Source: DATAYF01 sp036272735 (GTDB lineage: Bacteria > Chloroflexota > Ktedonobacteria > Ktedonobacterales > Ktedonobacteraceae). From it: a stretch of DNA of 10,414 bases. The notes below the pieces were generated by a model. That model had not been told where the DNA came from. It saw nothing but the letters and a program-made list of their open reading frames with translations, and did no database searches. This document shows, one piece after another, positions 1 through 6,680 of this stretch (its first letter is position 1; every line of letters starts with the position of its first letter). Position numbers and translations under genes: made by a program. The DNA is taken from contig DATAYF010000534.1 in assembly GCA_036272735.1 (NCBI GenBank), positions 1 to 10,414 of the forward strand, given 5' to 3'.

Positions 1-244
1 TCCCTGCATGATAAACACTATGCGTTCATCCAGTGATTGCCTTTTCAATAGGTTGCGCTATCCACTTGTGCACATTTCTTGCACATTTCTTGCTCATTTC
101 TAAGGTACAAATCATTCTATCAGGATTTTGAGGCAAAAGGAAGAGCTACACGACGATCTGCAAGATTTTCCCCGACAAGCATGTTTTTCAATGGAGAGGA
201 GAGGACATTTCATAGGAAAAACCTTGACCACAACAATTCATTAC
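1..244. other. Intergenic region without a recognisable gene
   Basis: I see no gene here. The short open frames lack a Shine-Dalgarno sequence and their translations are rich in Ser, Arg and Phe with no domain-like pattern. The composition is more AT-rich than the genes downstream. The only clear structure is the tandem 11-bp repeat at 69-101. It may be the far upstream control region of the nrd operon, or the end of an intergenic region belonging to a gene left of the window. Confidence 0.6.
69..101. repeat. Three tandem 11-bp repeats (TGCACATTTCT)
   Basis: TGCACATTTCT occurs at 69-79 and 80-90, and TGCTCATTTCT at 91-101, so the first two units are identical and the third differs at one base. 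The period is close to one DNA helical turn, so a protein bound to each unit would sit on the same face. The array lies about 145 bp upstream of the proposed nrd promoter. Its function is unknown; it could be an upstream binding site or a chance microduplication. Confidence 0.8.
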
Positions 245-273
245 TTGACTTCAAGCACAACATATGGTACATT
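245..273 (+). promoter_or_regulatory. Candidate sigma-70-type promoter of the nrdAB-metE operon
   Basis: TTGACT (245-250) matches five of six bases of the -35 consensus TTGACA. After a 17-bp spacer, TACATT (268-273) matches four of six bases of the -10 consensus. Transcription would start near 280, upstream of the whole cobalamin riboswitch, as that switch requires. The NrdR-like boxes overlap the spacer, the -10 element and the start region, which supports the placement. The -10 is weak, so an alternative start nearby remains possible. Confidence 0.5.
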
Positions 274-302
274 TATCAGGTAAAAACCACTATATCTTGT
301 GC
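255..302. promoter_or_regulatory. Pair of NrdR-like boxes
   Basis: Two 16-bp sites resemble the NrdR-box consensus ACACWATATATWGTGT. Box 1 (255-270, GCACAACATATGGTAC) matches 11 of 16 positions and box 2 (287-302, CCACTATATCTTGTGC) matches 13 of 16. They are separated by exactly 16 bp, which puts their starts 32 bp apart, about three helical turns. This paired arrangement is typical of NrdR operators in front of ribonucleotide reductase genes. NrdR is a zinc-finger/ATP-cone repressor that senses dATP against ATP. The overlap with the proposed -10 and start region fits repression. The consensus is from memory and no nrdR gene is in the window. Confidence 0.68.
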
Positions 303-318
303 TGTGTAATCACAGCAC
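299..318 (+). repeat. Perfect inverted repeat at the 5' end of the leader RNA
   Basis: GTGCTGTG (299-306) and CACAGCAC (311-318) form a perfect 8-bp stem around a TAAT loop. There is no following U-tract, so it is not an intrinsic terminator. In RNA it would lie just 5' of the riboswitch aptamer and could insulate its folding or stabilise the 5' end. In DNA its left edge overlaps the last four bases of NrdR-like box 2, so it could instead be an operator for another dimeric regulator. Confidence 0.6.
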
Positions 319-328
319 TTAGAAAAAC

Positions 329-518
329 TCATAGGGTGATGCTCTCATGGCATCGCTACGAATGTGGGGGAAGTCCGGTGAAAATCCGGCGCTGTCGCGC
401 AACGGTCAGGCGTAAACATTGTAAGCTATACATGCACGCTAAGCCCGAATGCCCACCTATGAGCTTGTGGATTGATCCCTTCGCACGAGAGGGCTGAAAC
501 CAGAGATATGCTCCTACT
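329..518 (+). promoter_or_regulatory. Cobalamin (B12) riboswitch aptamer
   Basis: The core reads GGGGGAAGTCCGGTGAAAA then TCCGGCGCTG, followed by TCGCGCAACGGTCAGG (about 366-411). This is the conserved GGGAA / CGGUGAAAAUCCGG / GC-UG-C-CGCAACNGU block of cobalamin riboswitches. The B12-box-like segment AAGCCCGAATGCCCACCT lies at about 441-458, and the 3' part runs from a CCCTTCGCACGAGAGGG element into CTGAAACC. GATGC (338-342) and GCATC (351-355) form an early paired element, and TAGG (332-335) can pair with CCTA (513-516) to close the aptamer. Cobalamin binding usually turns off downstream genes. Here those are a B12-independent reductase and MetE, the expected targets. The outer limits are approximate. 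Confidence 0.93.
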
Positions 519-569
519 TGCTTAGACGCGTGTGTGCGGCAAACGGAAGCCCCTATTTCTTGCAACGTC

Positions 570-602
570 AAGCCTGTTCTCGACGAGGGAACAGGCTTTT
601 TT
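570..602 (+). terminator. Intrinsic terminator, expression platform of the B12 riboswitch
   Basis: AAGCCTGTTC (570-579) pairs perfectly with GAACAGGCTT (589-598) around a 9-nt loop, and a run of six T follows (597-602). It lies about 50 nt after the aptamer and only 15 nt before the nrdA Shine-Dalgarno, so its formation would stop transcription ahead of the operon. The placement indicates control by premature termination, with cobalamin-bound RNA favouring the terminator. I did not find a convincing antiterminator; partial pairing of GGGCTGA at the aptamer's 3' edge with TCAAGCC at 568-574 is possible. Confidence 0.88.
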
Positions 603-631
603 ATGTGTGTTTACATAGGAGGTTTTAGGTT

Positions 632-3121
632 ATGTCACTCGCGCCCCATCTTGCACAGCAGCACGCGTATGCTGCTGCTGAACAGCAAAACAGCGTTGCT
701 ATCGACGTACAACAACTGCTTGTGGAAGTCTGTCAGAGCTTCGAGCAAGAGATAGATCCAGCCCAGTTGCTTGCTGACGTGCGGGCAACGATGTACGATG
801 GTCTCTCCGAGGCCGAACTGTGGCGCGCCATGATTATGGCGGCACGCGCACGCATCGAAGTAGACCCGGCGTATAGCTTTGTCGCTGCCCGCATCCTGCT
901 GCTTGCTTTGTATCAAGAGGTAGTTGGGCACGATCAGTCTAGGCTTCTCGGCTTACACGATGCCCCGGACATGTACGAGCGCTACTTTCCATCTTACATT
1001 CAGTGCGGGATCGAAGCAGGTTTGTTGGATCAGCGTTTCCACGCTTTTGACCTTGCTGTCCTGACACGAGCCATCAAACCCGAACGCGACCTGCTCTTCG
1101 CCTATCCCGGCCTACAAACGCTCTACGACCGCTATCTCTTGCAGCAGCACACACGACGCATCGAACTGCCACAACTGCTGTGGATGCGCGTCGCCATGGG
1201 GCTAGCGCTCAACGAGACGCACAAAGAGCAACGCGCCATCGAATTTTACGAGCTGATTTCGCAACTTGATTTCTCGCCAGCGACACCAACGCTCTTTAAT
1301 GCTGGCACCTGCCATCCGCAACTCTCTTCCTGCTATTTGACGACCGTGCAGGATGATCTTGGGCGCATCTTCAAGAGTATCCAGGATAACGCCCTGCTCT
1401 CAAAATGGGCTGGTGGCCTGGGCAATGATTGGACCAACGTACGTGCAGCAGGTGCACACATCAAAGGCACCAACGGCAGTAGCCAGGGCATTATTCCTTT
1501 CCTGAAGGTGGTCAACGATACGGCGGTGGCCGTGAACCAGGGTGGAAAGCGCAAAGGCGCGGTCTGTGTCTACCTGGAAAACTGGCATCTGGATATCGAG
1601 GATTTCCTTGATTTACGTCGCAACACCGGCGACGAGCGGCGGCGTACCCACGATATGCATAGCGCTTGCTGGATTTCTGACGAGTTTATGCGCCGTGTGC
1701 AATGTGGGGAACAGTGGACGCTGTTCAGCCCCGATGATGTGCCCGATCTGCACGATCTCTATGGGCAAGCCTTCGCCCGGCGCTATCGCGAGTACGAGCA
1801 ATTGGCTGAGGAGGGCAAAATCACACTGTTCAAGCGGATGTCTGCGCTCGACCTGTGGCGCAAAATGCTAACGCGACTCTTCGAGACCGGGCACCCCTGG
1901 CTTACCTGGAAAGACGCGGCCAACGTTCGTTCGCCGCAGGGTCATACCGGCGTTATTCATAGCAGCAACCTCTGCACTGAAATTCTGCTCAACACGTCTG
2001 CGGATGAAACGGCGGTCTGCAATTTGGGGTCGATCAACCTGGCGCACCACATTACGGATGGGCAACTGGACAGAACAAAGCTGCGGGCAACGGTCCGCAC
2101 GGCGATGCGTATGCTCGATAATGTGATCGATATCAACTACTACCCAACGTCCGAGGCGCGCAACGCCAATCTGCAGCATCGTCCGGTCGGCTTGGGCCTG
2201 ATGGGTTTTCAGGATGCGCTCTTTCAACTCGGCCTCAGCTATGCCAGCCAGCAGGCGGCCGAATTTGCTGACCAAAGCATGGAGGCAATTGCTTATCATG
2301 CGATTCTGGCCTCGACCGAGTTAGCGGCCGAGCGTGGGACCTATGCCAGTTATGTTGGTTCGCAGTGGCAGCGCGGTATCTTGCCCTGCGACAGCCTGGC
2401 GTTGTTGGAGGCTGAGCGCGGCACAACCATCGAGGTGGATCGTAGCTGCACGCTCGATTGGCAACAGGTGCGTGCGGCCATCCAACAACACGGCATGCGC
2501 AATAGTAATGTAATGGCGATTGCCCCAACCGCCACGATTTCTACGATTGTTGGTGCCAGCCAATCTATCGAGCCTGAATACAAAAATCTTTACGTCAAAA
2601 GCAACCTTTCGGGCGAGTTTACGACGCTCAATACCTTTCTGGTCAATGATCTCAAGGCCATTGGTCTCTGGAACGCGGAGATGCTTGAGGCGCTCAAATA
2701 TTATGACGGGTCGCTTCAGGAGCTTCCACAGGTGCCCGAAGACCTGAAACAACGCTATCGCACCGCCTTTGAGATTGATCCGTCGTGGCTCATTGAGTGT
2801 GCCAGCCGCCGCCAGAAATGGCTTGACATGGGGCAGTCGCTCAATCTGTACATGGTTGAGCCGAGTGGCAAAACATTGCACGAGATGTACCTACGAGCCT
2901 GGAATAGGGGCTTGAAGACGACCTATTACCTGCGCACGTTGGCAGCGACACAGATTGAAAAATCTACCGTAGATATTAATCGTTGGGGTATTCAACCACG
3001 CTGGATGAAGCAGAGCAGCCCTTCCAGCAGCATCCAGGTCACAAGGGAGACGCTGCGCTCAGCATCAGCATCAACCCCCACAGCCTGTTCCCTCGATGAA
3101 GATTGTGAAGCCTGCCAATAG
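632..3121 (+). CDS. nrdA: Class I ribonucleoside-diphosphate reductase, alpha (large) subunit
   Basis: This is the catalytic subunit that reduces NDPs to dNDPs in the cytoplasm with radical supply from NrdB. The 829-residue protein keeps the full active site: C234 in SSCYL, N446, C448 and E450 in SNLCTEI (thiyl radical Cys with its Asn and Glu partners), C463 in VCNLGSINL, the tyrosine pair Y765-Y766 in KTTYYLR for radical transfer, and C-terminal cysteines C819, C825 and C828 for re-reduction by thioredoxin. The start at 632 follows AGGAGG (617-622), and an in-frame TAG at 626-628 rules out a longer protein. Residues about 24-80 resemble the later part of an ATP-cone, but the initial VxKRDG segment is missing, so dATP overall inhibition may be lost. 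Expression should be controlled by the B12 riboswitch and NrdR. nrdB follows after 25 bp. Confidence 0.97.
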   Translation: MSLAPHLAQQHAYAAAEQQNSVAIDVQQLLVEVCQSFEQEIDPAQLLADVRATMYDGLSEAELWRAMIMAARARIEVDPAYSFVAARILLLALYQEVVGHDQSRLLGLHDAPDMYERYFPSYIQCGIEAGLLDQRFHAFDLAVLTRAIKPERDLLFAYPGLQTLYDRYLLQQHTRRIELPQLLWMRVAMGLALNETHKEQRAIEFYELISQLDFSPATPTLFNAGTCHPQLSSCYLTTVQDDLGRIFKSIQDNALLSKWAGGLGNDWTNVRAAGAHIKGTNGSSQGIIPFLKVVNDTAVAVNQGGKRKGAVCVYLENWHLDIEDFLDLRRNTGDERRRTHDMHSACWISDEFMRRVQCGEQWTLFSPDDVPDLHDLYGQAFARRYREYEQLAEEGKITLFKRMSALDLWRKMLTRLFETGHPWLTWKDAANVRSPQGHTGVIHSSNLCTEILLNTSADETAVCNLGSINLAHHITDGQLDRTKLRATVRTAMRMLDNVIDINYYPTSEARNANLQHRPVGLGLMGFQDALFQLGLSYASQQAAEFADQSMEAIAYHAILASTELAAERGTYASYVGSQWQRGILPCDSLALLEAERGTTIEVDRSCTLDWQQVRAAIQQHGMRNSNVMAIAPTATISTIVGASQSIEPEYKNLYVKSNLSGEFTTLNTFLVNDLKAIGLWNAEMLEALKYYDGSLQELPQVPEDLKQRYRTAFEIDPSWLIECASRRQKWLDMGQSLNLYMVEPSGKTLHEMYLRAWNRGLKTTYYLRTLAATQIEKSTVDINRWGIQPRWMKQSSPSSSIQVTRETLRSASASTPTACSLDEDCEACQ

Positions 3122-3146
3122 CAAGCGTGCAAAGGGAGTCTATTGT

Positions 3147-4178
3147 ATGAATTCTACGTCGCAAAACGCAGCGCTGACGCCGCAGAAACGGCTGATCAAC
3201 GGCACACAGGTCAACGTCAATCAACTGATGCCGCTCAAATATCACTGGGCCTGGGAACATTATCTGAACGGCTGTGCCAACCATTGGATGCCTAACGAAG
3301 TGGCTATGACCAAAGATATCGAGACCTGGCGTGCCCAGACCTTAACTGACGCCGAACGCCTGGTGATTATGCGCAATCTCGGCTTCTTTGCCACGGCTGA
3401 AAGCCTGGTTGGCAATAACCTGGTGCTGGCTATCTTCAAGCACATTACCAACGCCGAATGCCGCCAATATCTGCTGCGTCAGGCATTTGAAGAGGCTATC
3501 CATACCCACGCGTTTCTCTACATCGTGGAAAGTCTGGGGCTGGACGAGCGCGAAATTTTTACGATGTATCACACCATTCCGGCAATCACGCGCAAAGATA
3601 GCTTTGAGATGCAACTGACCTCCGCGTTGCTCGACCCGACCTTCTCGACGGCAAGCTTTATGGGCGCACAAACGTTTCTGGAAAATCTGATTGGCTACTA
3701 TGTCATTATGGAAGGCATCTTCTTCTATAGCGGCTTTGCAATGATGTTATCGTTGCACCGGCGCAATCTCATGACCGGTATTGGTGAGCAGTTTCAGTAT
3801 ATTCTGCGCGATGAGACCATCCATCTAAACTTTGGTATCGATCTCATCAACGGCATCAAAACAGAAAATCCCGAACTCTGGACAGCAGCATTCGAGCAAC
3901 ATATCATTGACCTGATACAAAAAGCGGTTGATTTAGAAATAGCTTATGCGCAGGATTGCTTGCCACAGGGCATCCTTGGCCTGAACGCCGCCGCATTCCG
4001 GCACTATGTGCAGCACATTGCTGATCGACGTCTGGAGCGCATTGGCCTGCCCGTGCTGTATCACGCGCCACATCCTTTTTCATGGATGAGCGAGACGATT
4101 GATTTGAGTAAGGAAAAGAATTTTTTCGAGACGCGTGTTACTGAATATCAGTCGGCCGCAACACTGCAATGGGATTAA
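3147..4178 (+). CDS. nrdB: Class Ic-like ribonucleotide reductase, beta (radical-generating) subunit
   Basis: This ferritin-like metalloprotein supplies the oxidant that creates the thiyl radical in NrdA. With the start at 3147 (GGGAG at 3134-3138) it has 343 residues. An upstream in-frame ATG at 3096 would overlap nrdA and adds an unrelated sequence. Metal ligands are E85 (ATAESLVG), E116 and H119 (FEEAIHTHAF), E189 (IMEGIFF), and E223 and H226 (RDETIH). The residue at the radical-tyrosine position is F123, and the first ligand is Glu instead of Asp. Each key residue is exactly 4 below its Chlamydia trachomatis class Ic counterpart (E89, E120, H123, F127, E193, E227, H230), as are the transfer residues W47, Y218 and Y334 (W51, Y222, Y338). 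The family therefore predicts a Mn(IV)/Fe(III) cofactor. No ATP-cone is present. It sits between nrdA and metE in one operon. Confidence 0.95.
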   Translation: MNSTSQNAALTPQKRLINGTQVNVNQLMPLKYHWAWEHYLNGCANHWMPNEVAMTKDIETWRAQTLTDAERLVIMRNLGFFATAESLVGNNLVLAIFKHITNAECRQYLLRQAFEEAIHTHAFLYIVESLGLDEREIFTMYHTIPAITRKDSFEMQLTSALLDPTFSTASFMGAQTFLENLIGYYVIMEGIFFYSGFAMMLSLHRRNLMTGIGEQFQYILRDETIHLNFGIDLINGIKTENPELWTAAFEQHIIDLIQKAVDLEIAYAQDCLPQGILGLNAAAFRHYVQHIADRRLERIGLPVLYHAPHPFSWMSETIDLSKEKNFFETRVTEYQSAATLQWD

Positions 4179-4218
4179 CGACGGCAGCAGATACCTCTAG
4201 TAGAGAAAGGAAATATCG

Positions 4219-6534
4219 ATGGTACAGGCGACAAACCTTGGCTACCCGCGTATCGGGCAGAAACGCGAATTGAAAAAGGCCCTTGAGCAATACTGGTCCG
4301 ACAAGTTGGCCGAAACCGCGTTGTTGGAGCAGGCAGCAGCCTTGCGCAAGCAACATTGGCTGCTCCAACAGCGTCTTGGCCTGCAACACATCCCCGCGAA
4401 TGACTTTTCATTGTATGACCAGGTGCTCGATACAATTGCCATGCTCGGAGCCATTCCTGCGCGCTACCAGTGGAACAGCGAGCGCGTCGATCTCCATACC
4501 TATTTTGCGATGGCGCGTGGCGTGGAGCACGATCAAGAGCAGGCGACAGCTATTCCAGCCATGGAAATGACCAAGTGGTTCGATACCAATTACCACTACA
4601 TTGTGCCCGAATTTGTGCGCGACCAACAATTTCACCTCGCCTCAACCAAGCCGCTCGACGAGTTCCTGGAGGCCAAAGCGCTGGGTATCCATACGCGACC
4701 GGTGCTGCTTGGCCCGATCTCGTTCCTGTTACTCGGCAAAACGCACCAGCCGGATTTCCAGCCGTTGACGCTGCTGGACCGTGTAGTGCCCGTCTACGAG
4801 CAGATCATCAATGCGCTAGCCCAGGCCGGAGCGGACTGGATCCAGATTGACGAACCCTGTCTCGCGCTCGACCTTGCCGACGATGTAGCGGCGATCTTAC
4901 AGCAAACCTATACCCGTTTGCACGCCAGTTCACCAGACGTACAACTGTTGTTAGCAACCTACTTTGGCGATCTGGGACCATTTTTGCCGACGGTGCTCAA
5001 GTTGCCGGTCGCGGCCGTTCACCTGGACCTTGTGCGTGTACCCAAACAACTAGAGCACGCCCTGGCAGTGCTGGCAGACTCGCCTTCCACGCTTGCCCTT
5101 TCGCTAGGCGTCGTCGATGGGCGCAACGTCTGGCGCACCGAGTTTGATCGTGCCCTGGCGCTGATCGAGCGTGGTGTGCAGGCGTTGGGCACTGAGCGTA
5201 TCCTGATCGGCCCTTCATGCTCGCTGTTGCACGTGCCGGTTGACCTTGAACTAGAGGCCAGGTTGGATGATGAGCTAAAGACATGGCTGGCCTTTGCACG
5301 GCAGAAGATCGAAGAAGTTGTCTTGCTCACACGTGCTGGTAACGAAGGTAGTGCCGCTATCGCCGAGCAACTCGCAGCCAACCAACAAGCCTTCGAGCAG
5401 CGGAGATGCTCGCCCCGTATCCACGACGCAGCCGTATCCCAACGCGTCCAAACGGTCACAGGACAGGTGGTGCAGCGCCAACATTCCCACGTTGAACGCA
5501 AACAACAACAACAGACCCGTTTGCACCTGCCGCTCTTACCGACGACGACCATTGGTTCATTTCCACAGACCGGCGAGGTGCGCTCCGCTCGTGCTGCCCA
5601 TAAGAGCGGCAAACTAAGTAGTGCCGAGTACGAAGATTTTCTGCGCGCGGAGATCGAACGCACCATTCGCTGGCAAGAGGAAATCGGCCTGGATGTGCTG
5701 GTGCATGGCGAGTTCGAGCGCAGCGATATGGTCGAGTACTTCGGCGAACAGCTCAACGGCTACCTGTTCACGCAATACGGCTGGGTACAAAGCTATGGTT
5801 CGCGCTGTGTGCGGCCACCGATCATCTATGGCGATGTCACACGCTCCGCGCCGATGACTGTGCAATGGTCGCGCTACGCACAGACATTGACCGAGCGGCC
5901 AGTGAAAGGCATGCTCACCGGCCCGGTCACCATGTTGCAATGGTCATTCGTGCGTGATGATCAGCCACGCTCCGAGACCTGCTATCAACTGGCATTGGCG
6001 CTACATGACGAAGTGCTGGACCTGGAATCTGCGGGTATCCACCTGATTCAAATCGACGAACCGGCGCTGCGTGAAGGCTTACCGCTGCGCCATGCTGATT
6101 GGCAAACGTATCTCGTCTGGGCCACGAACTGCTTCCGCCTTGCTTCTTCAGGCGTGCGCGATGAGACGCAAATTCACACGCATATGTGCTATTCAGAGTT
6201 TGCCGACATCATCGAGCAGATTGCCAGCATGGACGCAGACGTGCTCTCCATTGAGGCATCGCGCTCACAGTTGGAGTTGCTCCATGCCTTCGTGACCTAT
6301 CATTATCCAAATGAGATCGGCCCCGGCGTCTACGACATTCACTCACCACGCATACCCTCAAGCCAGGAGTGTGAAGATATCCTTCAGCAATTTTTGCACG
6401 TATTGCCTGCTGAGCAGCTATGGGTCAATCCTGATTGTGGGCTAAAAACCCGGCGCTGGGAAGAGGTACGACCCGCGCTCACCCACATGGTCGCAGCGGC
6501 CAAAAAAGTACGCGCAACATTGCAGGATTGCTGA
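4219..6534 (+). CDS. metE: Cobalamin-independent methionine synthase
   Basis: MetE transfers a methyl group from 5-methyltetrahydropteroyltri-glutamate to homocysteine without B12, the last step of methionine synthesis in the cytoplasm. The 771-residue protein has the usual two halves. The N-terminal Meth_synt_1 type half begins at LGYPRIGQKRELKKALEQYW and runs to about residue 390. A Gln-rich linker (RKQQQQTR, near 5498-5520) leads into the C-terminal Meth_synt_2 half beginning at LPTTTIGSFPQT. Zinc ligands are H655 and C657 (IHTHMCYSEF), E679 (SIEASRS) and C740 (VNPDCGLKTR), all exactly 14 above the E. coli ligands H641, C643, E665 and C726. A GAAAGGAAA Shine-Dalgarno precedes the ATG. The gene starts 40 bp after nrdB with no terminator between, so it should share the B12 riboswitch. 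It appears complete and functional. Confidence 0.98.
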   Translation: MVQATNLGYPRIGQKRELKKALEQYWSDKLAETALLEQAAALRKQHWLLQQRLGLQHIPANDFSLYDQVLDTIAMLGAIPARYQWNSERVDLHTYFAMARGVEHDQEQATAIPAMEMTKWFDTNYHYIVPEFVRDQQFHLASTKPLDEFLEAKALGIHTRPVLLGPISFLLLGKTHQPDFQPLTLLDRVVPVYEQIINALAQAGADWIQIDEPCLALDLADDVAAILQQTYTRLHASSPDVQLLLATYFGDLGPFLPTVLKLPVAAVHLDLVRVPKQLEHALAVLADSPSTLALSLGVVDGRNVWRTEFDRALALIERGVQALGTERILIGPSCSLLHVPVDLELEARLDDELKTWLAFARQKIEEVVLLTRAGNEGSAAIAEQLAANQQAFEQRRCSPRIHDAAVSQRVQTVTGQVVQRQHSHVERKQQQQTRLHLPLLPTTTIGSFPQTGEVRSARAAHKSGKLSSAEYEDFLRAEIERTIRWQEEIGLDVLVHGEFERSDMVEYFGEQLNGYLFTQYGWVQSYGSRCVRPPIIYGDVTRSAPMTVQWSRYAQTLTERPVKGMLTGPVTMLQWSFVRDDQPRSETCYQLALALHDEVLDLESAGIHLIQIDEPALREGLPLRHADWQTYLVWATNCFRLASSGVRDETQIHTHMCYSEFADIIEQIASMDADVLSIEASRSQLELLHAFVTYHYPNEIGPGVYDIHSPRIPSSQECEDILQQFLHVLPAEQLWVNPDCGLKTRRWEEVRPALTHMVAAAKKVRATLQDC

Positions 6535-6542
6535 GAATAGCA

Positions 6543-6571
6543 GGGACGATCTCCGCGATAGGGATCGTCCC
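6543..6571 (+). terminator. Hairpin after metE, possible operon terminator
   Basis: GGGACGATC (6543-6551) and GATCGTCCC (6563-6571) form a perfect 9-bp stem with an 11-nt loop, starting 9 bp after the metE stop codon. The position suggests the end of the operon, but only a C/T-mixed tract follows rather than a clean run of T. It could therefore be a weak terminator, a 3'-end stabilising hairpin, or one copy of a dispersed palindromic element. Confidence 0.5.
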
Positions 6572-6680
6572 CTTACGTCCTTTCTTGCTTTCCGAGTGCT
6601 CGCCAGTTTGGTTCAACCTCTATAGTAGAAACAGAAGGGGAAGTAGCACCCCCAACCGCATAAACAAAAGGAGAGAATCT

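Noticed and set aside
356..571. Minus-strand reading frame across the leader
   Set aside because: It lies on the riboswitch, whose structure explains the sequence, and its translation shows no domain-like features.
2321..2881. Minus-strand frame of 186 residues inside nrdA
   Set aside because: It is fully inside a strongly conserved gene on the other strand and its translation matches no pattern I know.
3096..3146. Longer nrdB start at 3096
   Set aside because: It overlaps the end of nrdA by 26 bp, has no proper Shine-Dalgarno and adds 17 residues unlike the NrdB family, while the ATG at 3147 has GGGAG at good spacing and gives exact register with class Ic proteins.
6435..6680. Longer start of the lectin-like gene at 6435
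   Set aside because: The added 82 residues overlap the end of metE, cross the hairpin at 6543-6571 and show no repeat pattern. The ATG at 6681 has a good Shine-Dalgarno and begins directly with blade 1.
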